DNA from: Thiothrix subterranea
Lineage (GTDB): Bacteria; Pseudomonadota; Gammaproteobacteria; Thiotrichales; Thiotrichaceae
NCBI RefSeq assembly: GCF_030930995.1
Contig: NZ_CP133217.1
Span: forward strand, 682,001-746,000
DNA length: 64,000 nucleotides
Direction of reading: 5' to 3'
Under the pieces are notes generated by a model. The model was not told the DNA's origin and made no database searches. It saw only the letters and a list, made by a program, of their open reading frames with translations. Below are positions 6,997-15,751 of this stretch, piece by piece. Within the stretch, counting starts at the first letter, position 1; every line of letters begins with the position of its first letter. The position numbers and the translations under genes are program-made.

Positions 6997-8314
6997 CACC
7001 GAAATACTCCTGCAAATCCTGCGAAAGCTCGACAAACCCGCCGCCATTTCGGACATCTTGCCGCATTTAGACATTACCGAACGCACCCTACACCGCTGGC
7101 TGGCTCAAGCCGTTACGTCAGGGCAGATTCAAGCCACTGGCACAAAACGCGGGCGGCGTTACACAGTCGCAAAAATGGCTGAAACCAACCTTCACCCATA
7201 CTTTTCCGCCACGGCATTGCAATTGTTGCACCAAATCCGGCAACCGCTCATTACCCGTGAACCTTGCACCTACCGCCCCGAATGGCTGGCGGCTTACCAA
7301 CCGAACCAAACGTTTTACCTCTCTGCCAGACAGCGCGAGATTTTGCTGCAACAAGGGCAACAACTGCGCGTGGAATTACCAGCGGGTACGTATGCCCAGC
7401 GTATTTTCAACCGTTTATTGATTGACTTGTCTTACAACTCTTCGCGGTTGGAAGGCAATACGTATTCGCTGTTGGATACGCAAAAACTGCTACTGGAAGG
7501 CATGGCGGCTGACAATAAGCTGGATGCGGAAAAAATCATGCTGCTGAATCACAAAGACGCAATCCGTTTTTTAGTTGACGGTATTCAGCGGCTCGACATT
7601 ACGCCGGATAATATTCGTTCCCTGCATTATCTGTTGGCAGATGGTTTGGTAACGGCGGGCGCAGCGGGGCAAATACGGCAAGATTCCGTGCGCATTTCTG
7701 CCAGTACCTACCTGCCAATGGACAATCAAACCCGTTTAACGCAGCAACTCAGCGCGATTACCACCACCGCACAAGCGATCACTGACCCGTTTGAACAGAG
7801 CTTTTTCCTGCTGGTTCACATTGCGTATTTGCAGGCTTTTATTGATGTGAATAAACGCACTTCGCGCTTGGCGTGTAATATTCCGCTGGTACGCCACAAC
7901 CTTGTACCCCTGTCGTTTAACGATATGGATAAGGATGATTACGCCAGTGCCGTACTGGTGACGTATGAACGCAATGATGTCACGCCGCTGGCAGAACTGT
8001 ATGTCAGTTCGTATTTACGCTCGTGTAAATTGTACAGTGTCACCGTGGAGGCGATGGGCATCGATCCGTTGCGCGTCCAATACCGCCAAGCACGGCGCGA
8101 ACTAATCCGCGCGATTGTGCAGCAATCCCTGCACGGTGATGCGTTGGCAAAGCATATACAGGCGTATACAAAAACCCATATTCCGCCTGAACATCAAGAG
8201 AAATTCGCGGCAGATTTGCACGCGGATCTAGCCAACCTTGCACCGTTTAACATTGCGGGGATGGGCTTTTCGGTGCGGGAGTTGGAGGCTTGGTTGCTGG
8301 GTTGTGAGACATGA
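6974..8314 (+). CDS. Winged-helix Fic-family protein with degenerate active site
   Basis: A 446-residue protein. Residues 1-65 form a helix-turn-helix/winged-helix ('TERTLHRWLAQAVTSGQI'). The Fic fold follows, with an N-terminal inhibitory-type motif 'SSRLEGN' (S/TxxxEG/N) and the region that should read HPFxxGNGR replaced by 'LQAFIDVNKRTSRL': the catalytic His is Gln and two glycines are lost, while Asp, Asn and Arg remain. Active Fic proteins transfer AMP to target hydroxyls; this one may be non-AMPylating, use another nucleotide, or act as a DNA-binding sensor. An alternative start is the ATG at 6986. Direct repeats overlap the start. Downstream is a small membrane protein. Confidence 0.8.
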   Translation: MADNMTDNTEILLQILRKLDKPAAISDILPHLDITERTLHRWLAQAVTSGQIQATGTKRGRRYTVAKMAETNLHPYFSATALQLLHQIRQPLITREPCTYRPEWLAAYQPNQTFYLSARQREILLQQGQQLRVELPAGTYAQRIFNRLLIDLSYNSSRLEGNTYSLLDTQKLLLEGMAADNKLDAEKIMLLNHKDAIRFLVDGIQRLDITPDNIRSLHYLLADGLVTAGAAGQIRQDSVRISASTYLPMDNQTRLTQQLSAITTTAQAITDPFEQSFFLLVHIAYLQAFIDVNKRTSRLACNIPLVRHNLVPLSFNDMDKDDYASAVLVTYERNDVTPLAELYVSSYLRSCKLYSVTVEAMGIDPLRVQYRQARRELIRAIVQQSLHGDALAKHIQAYTKTHIPPEHQEKFAADLHADLANLAPFNIAGMGFSVRELEAWLLGCET

Positions 8315-8384
8315 CTGTTTGGGGTGTCTTCATACAAGCTTTGCTATAGTGGCTCAATCAATAATAACAATAAGGCAATACCTC

Positions 8385-8555
8385 ATGGCACTGGCAGAAA
8401 GAGCAACGCGCCGCCGCAAAAAATCGGCCCGCATTAGCATTGAACCCTTCATCAAAGGCATCATTGCATGGGTCGGCACTTTAGCCATTTTGGGCGGACT
8501 GGGGATTATCGTGAACGGTATCACCAGTTTATACGCGCTGGCATTAGCGGGCTAA
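8385..8555 (+). CDS. Small single-pass membrane protein
   Basis: A 56-residue protein with a basic N-terminus (ATRRRKKSAR) and one strongly hydrophobic helix, 'GIIAWVGTLAILGGLGIIVN', near residues 25-45. The ATG at 8385 was chosen because upstream codons are not protein-like; an AAGG lies about 9 bases before it. Topology with the basic end inside is expected. No family recognised. It ends exactly where the convergent mogA ends, with no bases between the two stop codons. Confidence 0.55.
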   Translation: MALAERATRRRKKSARISIEPFIKGIIAWVGTLAILGGLGIIVNGITSLYALALAG

Positions 8556-9104
8556 TCAACGCGGTTTGGCATGAGCGGGGCGAAACGCTTTGCACTGTTC
8601 CGGGTCAGCTTCCAGATACGCCGCTTCGATCAAATCCAAGCAATACGGAATTGCCGGGAATACCGCTTGCAAGCAATCATCAATCGCCGACGGTTTACCC
8701 GGCAAATTCACGATCAAACTGCGCCCGCGAATACCCGCCGTTTGCCGTGACAGAATGGCAGTTGGCACAAACTTTAACGAAGCCGTGCGCATTAACTCGC
8801 CGAAACCGGGCATCATTTTACTGCACACCGCTTCCGTCGCTTCCGGCGTCACGTCACGTAACGCCGGCCCCGTGCCGCCGGTCGTCACGATCAAACCACA
8901 GCCTTCGACATCACTCAATTCACGCAATGCCGCTTCAATGTCCGGCTGTTCATCAGGAATGACCCGCGCCACCGCTTCCCACGGGCTGGTCAATACACGG
9001 CTAAACCACGCATGAATCGCCGGGCCGCCTTTGTCTTCGTATTCACCGCGACTGGCACGGTCGGAAATCGTTAAAATACCAATGCGGGCAATCGCTTGTG
9101 TCAT
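8556..9104 (-). CDS. mog: Molybdopterin adenylyltransferase MogA
   Basis: Adenylates molybdopterin before molybdate insertion in molybdenum cofactor synthesis; cytosolic. The 182-residue protein has the MogA/MoaB fold signatures: 'IGILTISDRASRGEYEDKGG' at the N-terminus, 'LIVTTGGTGPALRDVTPEAT' at the nucleotide-binding centre and 'SLIVNLPGKPSAI' near the end. The start at 9104 is supported by AGGA nine bases upstream; ATGs at 9113 and further upstream are possible. MogA is preferred over MoaB from the 'RDVTPEAT' form and C-terminal 'PYCLDLIEAAYLE', but I cannot rule out a MoaB-type role. No other cofactor genes are nearby. Confidence 0.88.
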   Translation of the reverse strand: MTQAIARIGILTISDRASRGEYEDKGGPAIHAWFSRVLTSPWEAVARVIPDEQPDIEAALRELSDVEGCGLIVTTGGTGPALRDVTPEATEAVCSKMMPGFGELMRTASLKFVPTAILSRQTAGIRGRSLIVNLPGKPSAIDDCLQAVFPAIPYCLDLIEAAYLEADPEQCKAFRPAHAKPR

Positions 9105-9138
9105 CGTATCCATTCCTAATTTGAGGCGAGTAAAACGC

Positions 9139-9166
9139 AAAAAGGCACCCCGAAGGATGCCTTTTC
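9139..9166 (-). terminator. Intrinsic terminator after the sulfur globule-like gene
   Basis: AAAAGGCA (9140-9147) and TGCCTTTT (9158-9165) form a stem with an inner CC/GG pair and CGAA loop; on the minus strand it is followed by five Us. It lies 21 bases past the stop of the gene at 9188-9640 and upstream of mogA, so it should stop transcription from the former. Confidence 0.8.
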
Positions 9167-9187
9167 ATTCAGCGTAAATGCTGAAAA

Positions 9188-9640
9188 TTACTTTGCTACA
9201 GTCGGTGCAACCGGTGCAGTCGCTTGTGGCATAGTGGGCATCATGGGTGCAGCCATTGGAGTGCTGCCTGCTTTGCTGCTAGAAGCATTACCAGAGAAGT
9301 TACGGCTTTGTTCAGTGTAGCCATAACCATTGCCCGCAGTATACCAGTCACCGTTGCCTTTACCATTAGCCGCCATGTCGGTATCCAGATTGGTTTTGCC
9401 TTTGCCTTTGAAAGTCAGGCTGAAATCCACTTCGCCATCGGCATCACCGTTACCACGACCCCAGCCATTCAGATCACCCTTACCAGTGCCGTAGCCAGTC
9501 GCGTCAGCAGCCGTTGAACCAGTGCCATTGCCAGACGTATTGCCTGCCGCAGAACCGTTGTCGAAACCGTCAAAGAATTCAGCAGAAGCAGCACCAGAGA
9601 TAGCGATCAATGCGGCGAAAGCAATAGCGTGTAATTTCAT
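9188..9640 (-). CDS. Secreted Gly/Asn-rich protein, sulfur globule protein-like
   Basis: A 150-residue protein with a 19-residue signal peptide (MKLHAIAFAALIAISGAASA, cleavage after ASA). The mature part is Gly/Asn-rich with repeated 'GNG', 'GKG' and 'GYG' units and a Pro/Met/Ala-rich tail 'TPMAAPMMPTMPQATAPVAP'. This composition, the leader and the 'FFDGFDNGSAAGN' start resemble envelope proteins of intracytoplasmic or periplasmic sulfur globules in purple sulfur bacteria and Thiothrix/Beggiatoa relatives. The role, coating stored sulfur, is inferred from composition, not from a catalytic motif. AGGAA lies eight bases before the ATG; it is a monocistronic unit with its own terminator. Confidence 0.6.
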   Translation of the reverse strand: MKLHAIAFAALIAISGAASAEFFDGFDNGSAAGNTSGNGTGSTAADATGYGTGKGDLNGWGRGNGDADGEVDFSLTFKGKGKTNLDTDMAANGKGNGDWYTAGNGYGYTEQSRNFSGNASSSKAGSTPMAAPMMPTMPQATAPVAPTVAK

Positions 9641-9781
9641 GTGTGTATTTCCTAGCGTTAGTTTTACGTTTTTGATAAATTTCAATTCAGAGAATTATAA
9701 TATTAGAAATTTCTAACGTAAAGTACCATTAGCTACTTTTAGCGACCACTTATCCGAGGGTGAACCCTTGGCGAAAAACAC

Positions 9782-10708
9782 TCAAGCTTTTGCCAACTTG
9801 ACCCGCTCCATCACCCCGCTGACGGCTGCTTCCAATTGATTGCGTACCCACTGGTGCGCGGGGTCGCCTTGATGACGCTTGTGCCACAGCATAAACATAA
9901 ATACCGACGGCAAATTAAACGGCGGAATGCTGGACGAAAATCCCGACAATGCCCCCATTCGCAACATTCCCGGCGCAATCGCTAACAAGTCACTGCCACG
10001 CATAAAGCTTGCCATGTCGGAAAAGTTGGGGACACGAATCGCCACTTGCTGTTCCAATTCCCGCGCAATCGGTGCCGCCAATGGCACTACACGTTGCCCA
10101 TCCACCAAATTCAAGCCAACGTAACGCGCATTGCGGAAATCTGCCAAGGTGCGCGGGGCTTGACGCGCATTACCATCAAAGAAACAACGCGGTTGATCAA
10201 TGAAGAGGCGTTTATAAAGAATGTCTGTCCCCTCCGGCGCAACGGGGGAGAGCAGCAAATCCGCTTTGCCAGTGCGCAATAATTCCAGCGACGGGTATTC
10301 CGAAATCAGGGTGCGCAACGAAAATTCCTTGGTTTCGCTGGCGACTTGCCGGTACAGCTCTGGCAGGATCAGATCACGCTGAAAATCGTTCGTGCCGACG
10401 GTGAAATGCAGCGCCGTCTGTTTGGGTTTGAACACCTGTTCGGCAGTCAATTGCTGCATGTCCGCCAACACCAAGCGCATTCGTTCGCCGAGGCTTTCAG
10501 CCCGCGCCGTAGCGACAATTTCTTGCCCGCCGGTACGCACAAATAAGGGGTCATGAAATACCGAGCGCAATTTGGTGAGGCAATTACCAATAACCGTTTT
10601 GGTAATCCCCAACTTATCGGCAGCACTGGCAAGCGACCCCTGTTCCAATACGGTCAGGAAGACATGCATCGAATAGCCATCTAAGGCGAGGTAGTCGTGA
10701 TCTTTCAT
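9782..10708 (-). CDS. LysR-family transcriptional regulator
   Basis: A 308-residue protein. Residues about 12-70 are the LysR winged helix-turn-helix ('FLTVLEQGSLASAADKLGIT', 'LTKLRSVFHDPLFVRTGG'); residues 95-300 are a periplasmic-binding-type effector domain beginning 'LHFTVGTNDFQRDLILPELY'. The 'HDPLFVRT' form is typical of the NodD/PcpR/SyrM-like branch. It is flanked by the sulfur globule-like gene and, divergently by 100 bases of AT-rich DNA, nothing obvious on the other strand, so its targets cannot be read from context. LysR proteins often repress their own promoter. Confidence 0.88.
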   Translation of the reverse strand: MKDHDYLALDGYSMHVFLTVLEQGSLASAADKLGITKTVIGNCLTKLRSVFHDPLFVRTGGQEIVATARAESLGERMRLVLADMQQLTAEQVFKPKQTALHFTVGTNDFQRDLILPELYRQVASETKEFSLRTLISEYPSLELLRTGKADLLLSPVAPEGTDILYKRLFIDQPRCFFDGNARQAPRTLADFRNARYVGLNLVDGQRVVPLAAPIARELEQQVAIRVPNFSDMASFMRGSDLLAIAPGMLRMGALSGFSSSIPPFNLPSVFMFMLWHKRHQGDPAHQWVRNQLEAAVSGVMERVKLAKA

Positions 10709-10816
10709 GCTAATGATGTTAGCAGCTTGTTTTTATTTATAAAAATACATAAAAACTTTTTTGTAATTAGTTTTTTTGTGGTCAATAGCCAACGGTCAGC
10801 TAAAAACCACCCTATG

Positions 10817-11356
10817 TCAGAAAAATGCCAAGATCAGCAACACCAAACCGACCAAGATCAGCAATAAAACAAATAACAACGATAAAAAGCCCAGAATAAG
10901 TGATAGAGGGTTTACCAGCGTACCGATGCTGATATACGAACCCAGCAACTCCCGCGCTTCGGTTGCCAGCGAACCAATGCTCCACAAACTCTTTGCGGAA
11001 CTAAGAAAGCTCAGTTTTTTCACTTCCCCAGCGCGGATGCCTTGCACCGTTTCCTGAATCTCCCCTTTGGCATCGGTCATCATGCGCCCGGCGATATTTG
11101 GTAAATCTTTCAGCTCTTCCAACGCCCACCAAAAGCGCAGCAAAATCAGCAGCGGCAGCAATACCACGCCCGCCACAATCAGCGCACTGGTCAACGACAG
11201 CCCTTTGAGGAAAAACAGCCAGATAAAAATCCACACATCCAGCCCCACGCCCAACAAGGCGGCAAAGCGCACCTTGTCAGACACGCTATCCACCAACGGC
11301 AACAAGCGTTCAAAAATGGTGAGCAGGCGTTGCTGCTTGTCCGACGTTGCTACCAC
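10817..11356 (-). CDS. Inner-membrane protein of unknown function
   Basis: A 179-residue protein with about four hydrophobic segments: two in residues 30-75 ('VWIFIWLFFLKGLSL', 'ALIVAGVVLLPLLILLRFWW') and one long or double segment at the C-terminal end ('LSLILGFLSLLFVLLLILVG'). A soluble linker (about 75-130) lies between. No family is recognised. Its ATG overlaps the last codons of the upstream SDR gene by seven bases, so the two are probably translated together. Confidence 0.6.
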   Translation of the reverse strand: MVATSDKQQRLLTIFERLLPLVDSVSDKVRFAALLGVGLDVWIFIWLFFLKGLSLTSALIVAGVVLLPLLILLRFWWALEELKDLPNIAGRMMTDAKGEIQETVQGIRAGEVKKLSFLSSAKSLWSIGSLATEARELLGSYISIGTLVNPLSLILGFLSLLFVLLLILVGLVLLILAFF

Positions 11357-12048
11357 GCGATGGTACTGCCATCAATGTCAATCAAACGCCCGGAATCTGC
11401 CAACGTCACGGTTGCCAAATTGCGTTTCAACGCGGTAACAGATTCTTCCACCGACAGCTCACCGTTGGGGCCGCCCATGTCGGTGCGTACCCAACCCGGA
11501 TGCAGCAATACCACGCTAATGCCTTTACGTGCCAAATCGTGCGCCGCACTTTTGTTGACCATATTCAACGCGGCTTTACTGGAGCGGTAGACGTAACTGC
11601 CGCCAGAGGTATTGTCGGTAATACTGCCCATTTTGCTGCTCATATTGGCAATGATTTTGCGCTCGCTTAAGGCAACGTTGGCGGCGAAATCTTGCATCAT
11701 CAGCATCGGGGTAATGACGTTGATATTCAGCACATCCAACCATTCATCGGCTTGGCATTGCCCGAAACCTTGGGTGCTCCAACTGCCCGATACGCCCGCA
11801 CTGTTGAACAGAATGTCGATGGGCTGACCTTTGAGTTGCGCCGCCAGTGCCGTGCGCTGGGCGGCGTTGGTGACATCCAGCAAATACACCGTGACTTTAC
11901 CCACAGATGCAGCAGCCAATTTATTCAAGTCGTGCGCATTTTCGGGGGAACGGCAGCAAGCCAAAACATTCCAGCCATCCGCTGCGCATTGACGAACCAG
12001 TTCCAAACCAATGCCGCGATTGGCACCTGTAATCATAATTGTAGGCAT
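11350..12048 (-). CDS. Short-chain dehydrogenase/reductase
   Basis: A 232-residue NAD(P)-dependent oxidoreductase of the classical SDR family. The cofactor motif 'TGANRGIG' is at residues 7-14, the 'NSAG' stretch at about 87, the Ser in 'NMSSKMGS', and the catalytic Tyr-Lys pair in 'YVYRSSKAAL' (YxxxK). The ending 'LHPGWVRTDMGGP' is found in CsgA/C-factor-like SDRs. The substrate cannot be inferred. An AGGAAG ribosome site lies just before the ATG. It overlaps the downstream membrane protein gene. Confidence 0.88.
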   Translation of the reverse strand: MPTIMITGANRGIGLELVRQCAADGWNVLACCRSPENAHDLNKLAAASVGKVTVYLLDVTNAAQRTALAAQLKGQPIDILFNSAGVSGSWSTQGFGQCQADEWLDVLNINVITPMLMMQDFAANVALSERKIIANMSSKMGSITDNTSGGSYVYRSSKAALNMVNKSAAHDLARKGISVVLLHPGWVRTDMGGPNGELSVEESVTALKRNLATVTLADSGRLIDIDGSTIAW

Positions 12049-12218
12049 GTAACGCTTCCTTCTAGTGGGGTGAAACGATTATAGCAGGGTCGTTAAAGAT
12101 TGTGGGAAATCGCACGATCAGCAGTTTAATTTATGATGTTAATTTATCAAGCTAATTAGGTTATGATGGGATCTACGTTTTCACCGACGATAATCACTAA
12201 TAAAAAGATGGGGTTTAC

Positions 12219-13403
12219 ATGCTTGCAAGCAAGATCATTCCAATGCTACTGATGTCTAGCGTACTGGTCGCGTGTGGTGGCGGAACCGGCGCGTCGCTTT
12301 CCACAACAACCACAACGACGACCACCACCCCAACGGGTAGCAACAGCAATACCACGACGAATAACAATACCGGCACTTCCACCGCAACAACCGGGGATTC
12401 ATCCACGGCAACGGGCAATACCACGACCAGTGGCGCACGTTTGCTAACCCGCAATGTAGTAGATGCGGCTTACAGCGATGCGTTGGAACGCTTAATCACG
12501 GTCAGCTCTTTGCCTGATAATGCGCTCACGCTTATTAACCCCGCAACCGGCGAACAACAAGCGGTAGTCTTGACACTTACCCCGACCAGCGTAGCCATCA
12601 GCCCGGATGGAAAAACCGCCGTGGTGGGACACAATAACGCGGTAACGCAGGTAAATTTGCAAACCGCCAGCGTGACGAATTCGCACAATAATCTCAATAT
12701 GAGCGTTTTCGATCTCGCGCTGGATGCCCAAGGCATTGCTTATGCTACCCCCAAAACCAATGAAATAGCGGGCGCACTAAAATCCATCAATTTAAACACA
12801 GGGCTAGTCACCGCCAGTCTCTCGGTGGTGCAAGCGGGCAGTTTTTATCTGCAACTTGCACCTAATCTGAAAGCGCTTTACCTGCTTGATAAAGGCGCAC
12901 AGCCGGTGGATTTGGCGAAAGCCGATGCCAGCATTACCCCTCCGGCTTGGCTATACGATTCCCCGTATAACGGCGATCACGACATCGGCGGTGCTACGGG
13001 CAAAGGGCTGTGGCTTAGTGAAGATGAGGCTTACCTTTTGACGGCGGGCGAAACCTTATTCCGCACCGCTAATACCCAAGACCAAGACATGCTGTATCAG
13101 CGCAGCCTGTCCGACAACGATAATGATCCGACGACCACGCTATTGCACGCGGATCATTCACAGGAAGCGGGAAAGTTCGTGGTGATATTGGATAAGGGGA
13201 TAGCCGGTGTTAACACCGATTACCGTCTGAAAACCTACACCGCACCCCAATTGGTCGTTAGCGACGAGCAAAAGCTCAGCACGATGAATTTAAATAACAG
13301 CAGCAATCCCGTGATTCCACAATTTGTATTTTTCAATAGCGATGGCAGCAAACGCTATGCGCTGCTGAAACAAGGCACGGAAACTTACTTACTCACATTC
13401 TAA
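12219..13403 (+). CDS. Thr-rich lipoprotein with beta-propeller-like domain
   Basis: A 394-residue protein with a lipoprotein signal; the lipobox is 'SVLVAC' with Cys at residue 20. A Gly stretch is followed by a long Thr/Ser/Asn linker including eight or nine consecutive Thr. The remainder (about 75-394) has YncE/beta-propeller-like repeats such as 'AAYSDALERLITVSSLPDNA' and 'VAISPDGKTAVVGHNNAV', then 'LLHADHSQEAGKF'. The same domain forms the C-terminal third of the next gene, so the pair is a tandem duplication. The function is unknown; the likely location is the outer membrane or cell surface. Confidence 0.75.
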   Translation: MLASKIIPMLLMSSVLVACGGGTGASLSTTTTTTTTTPTGSNSNTTTNNNTGTSTATTGDSSTATGNTTTSGARLLTRNVVDAAYSDALERLITVSSLPDNALTLINPATGEQQAVVLTLTPTSVAISPDGKTAVVGHNNAVTQVNLQTASVTNSHNNLNMSVFDLALDAQGIAYATPKTNEIAGALKSINLNTGLVTASLSVVQAGSFYLQLAPNLKALYLLDKGAQPVDLAKADASITPPAWLYDSPYNGDHDIGGATGKGLWLSEDEAYLLTAGETLFRTANTQDQDMLYQRSLSDNDNDPTTTLLHADHSQEAGKFVVILDKGIAGVNTDYRLKTYTAPQLVVSDEQKLSTMNLNNSSNPVIPQFVFFNSDGSKRYALLKQGTETYLLTF

Positions 13404-13441
13404 TGATTGTTTTTCGTATGCATTAATAATAGGGGCTATTC

Positions 13442-15751
13442 ATGAAAACCACACATATCTTGCCTGCACTGGTGGCAGGCACACTTTTAAGCGCGTGCGG
13501 CGGCACGACCACGTCCACCACCACCACGGGTGGCACAAGCACGCCGATTATTACCGATACCGGCGCGAACACCACCCCGAACACCGAAAGCAACAAACTG
13601 GCAGATGCCAGCAGCGTTTACACCGGCAGCCGGGCGTTGGCATTGCTGGATACCGTCAACAGCATGGCCTTTGTCAATCTGGTGTTAGGCACCGAAAACA
13701 TCAATGACAATATCACCGCCCCGCCCGGAACTGCCGCGCGTTCCGCCACCGCCAGCACGGCGCAAGCCAATTTATTGCAATCTCAACGCCTGTTGTCGGC
13801 ACTGGCAGCACAACAAATTACCGCGCAAGGCTATCAAGCTCGCGGTGTCAACAGCAGTGATACCTGCCCCGGTGGTGGTACTGCCACAGTAACAGGGGAT
13901 GTGGATGACACCACCTTCACCGGCACACTACAAGTGCTCTATAACCAATGCAAAAGTGAAAATGTCGTCACCAACGGCAGCGCAATGCTGGTCATCCACG
14001 CCTTCAATATCGCCTACCGCACTCCGACATCCTACACCGTCAGCATGAAAGGCTTAAGCGTTCGCGTCGATGATGCACCTTATACAATAACAGGTACGTT
14101 GCGCACTGACCTAAACCTTGCGACGGGGCAAAGCACATTGCTGATGAATCAATACCAACTCAATCTCGGCAAAGGCAATCAAAAACAACAACTGGCCGAA
14201 GCGGTGAAAATGAACGTGGACAGCAGCGGCTACACCGACATCACCGGCAAATTCTGTGAAGGCGTACAAGGCTGCGTCACCGCCAGCACGCTTAAACCGT
14301 TGATGTTTGCCGCCGATGGCGTGCCACTCTCAGGCGAACTGGCACTAACCGGTGCAGCCAGCAGCAACGTGCAGGTCATTGCGCAAGGTTACGACACCGC
14401 CACCCCACCACAACGCAAATTGCAGGTCAATCTGGACAGCAATGGCGACGGCGTGTACGAATCTCCCTCCATCCGCAACGAATCCGTGCTGAAAAACTTC
14501 CCCGTCAACACCAATGCTGCCCCCACCGCCGTCGCAACCCTGCCAATTGCCACCACCCTGGGGGCAACGCTCATGTTAGATGGCAGCAAAACCACTGACC
14601 CCGAAGGCGATTTCCTCACCTACCACTGGACGCTGGAAGCTGCGCCAACCGACAGCAGCGCCATGCTGGTAGCTGCCGACAGCATTACCGCCAGTTTTAC
14701 ACCCGACAAACAAGGCACGTATACCGTTAGCCTGAAAGCGACCGACGTACTTGGCAATACCCACGTAACCAGCAGCAACCTGACAGTGATGGCAGCGGCT
14801 AACCCCTTGAATGGCAATACACTCGATGCCGCTTACAGCGATGCGTTGGATCAACTGATTACGGTCAGCAGCCAACCCCGCAATGCATTGAACATCATTC
14901 ACCCCAACAGCGGCAGGCAGCAAACGGTAGCGTTGCCATTCGTACCCACCAGTCTTGCCATTAGCCCAGACGGTGAAACCGCCGTGGTTGGGCATAACGG
15001 TGCGATTACCCACGTCGATTTAGCCCACGCTGAAATCTTGGATGTCCACGAAGATTTGGGCATTAACGTGTTTGATATTGCGCTAGGCAATAATGGCAAA
15101 GCCTACGCCACTCCGCCAGCCAGCCTGAGATGGAGCTATTTGTACGCGATTGATCTTGCCAGCGGCAGCGTGCAAGAAGACGGCGGCACACAACGCTTGT
15201 TCGGTGGCGCACACCTGCAAGCCGTGCCGAGCTTGAAAGCGGTTTACACCTTGGATACCGCTTTCGCGAAAAATGATCTGAACCGCTACGACACCAGCGC
15301 GGCACAACCGATGTGGTTACATGATTCGCCATACTACGGGCAACACGATGTGGGTGGAGCCAATAGCAACCTGTGGAGCACGGATGATGGCATGTATTTG
15401 CTGACCGCTGGCGGCAGCCTGTTCCAAACAGCGGCGCAGGTCGAAGCGGATATGCATTACCAACGCAGCGTCGCGGATGACGATGGCAAACCTGCCACGT
15501 ATTTATTGCACGCCGACCATTCGCAAAAAGCCGCGAAATTTGTCGCGATTGAAACGGCGGCTGACAGCTACCGCTTAAAGACGTACACCACGCCATTGCT
15601 GAATCTCGACAATAGCTTAGCGCTGCAAGGCTTGAGCATTGATGGCAGCAGCGCGATGGTCAAACCGAGCTTTGTGTTTTTCAATGCCGAAGGCACGGAA
15701 CGTTACAGCGTGCTGGAACAGGCTGGCAAAAGTTACGTGATGGCATTCTAA
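13442..15751 (+). CDS. Large Thr-rich lipoprotein with PKD-like and propeller domains
   Basis: A 769-residue lipoprotein (lipobox 'LLSAC', Cys19) with a Thr-rich linker. Residues about 50-350 are a unique domain with a Cys-containing core ('SDTCPGGGTATVTG', 'NQCKSENVV', 'GKFCEGVQGCV'). A PKD/Ig-like domain follows at about 360-455 ('LDGSKTTDPEGDFLTYHWTL', 'GTYTVSLKATDVLGN'). The C-terminal domain (about 460-769) is homologous to the preceding gene ('AAYSDALDQLITVSSQPRNA', 'LAISPDGETAVVGHNGAI'). Only 38 bases separate the two, so they are probably cotranscribed. Surface adhesion or sensing is possible but unproven. Its stop overlaps the convergent next gene by four bases. Confidence 0.75.
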   Translation: MKTTHILPALVAGTLLSACGGTTTSTTTTGGTSTPIITDTGANTTPNTESNKLADASSVYTGSRALALLDTVNSMAFVNLVLGTENINDNITAPPGTAARSATASTAQANLLQSQRLLSALAAQQITAQGYQARGVNSSDTCPGGGTATVTGDVDDTTFTGTLQVLYNQCKSENVVTNGSAMLVIHAFNIAYRTPTSYTVSMKGLSVRVDDAPYTITGTLRTDLNLATGQSTLLMNQYQLNLGKGNQKQQLAEAVKMNVDSSGYTDITGKFCEGVQGCVTASTLKPLMFAADGVPLSGELALTGAASSNVQVIAQGYDTATPPQRKLQVNLDSNGDGVYESPSIRNESVLKNFPVNTNAAPTAVATLPIATTLGATLMLDGSKTTDPEGDFLTYHWTLEAAPTDSSAMLVAADSITASFTPDKQGTYTVSLKATDVLGNTHVTSSNLTVMAAANPLNGNTLDAAYSDALDQLITVSSQPRNALNIIHPNSGRQQTVALPFVPTSLAISPDGETAVVGHNGAITHVDLAHAEILDVHEDLGINVFDIALGNNGKAYATPPASLRWSYLYAIDLASGSVQEDGGTQRLFGGAHLQAVPSLKAVYTLDTAFAKNDLNRYDTSAAQPMWLHDSPYYGQHDVGGANSNLWSTDDGMYLLTAGGSLFQTAAQVEADMHYQRSVADDDGKPATYLLHADHSQKAAKFVAIETAADSYRLKTYTTPLLNLDNSLALQGLSIDGSSAMVKPSFVFFNAEGTERYSVLEQAGKSYVMAF

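Noticed and set aside
12215-12454. Long Val-rich frame opposite the Thr-rich lipoprotein
   Set aside because: It is the antisense of the ACC/ACG Thr codons in a low-complexity linker.
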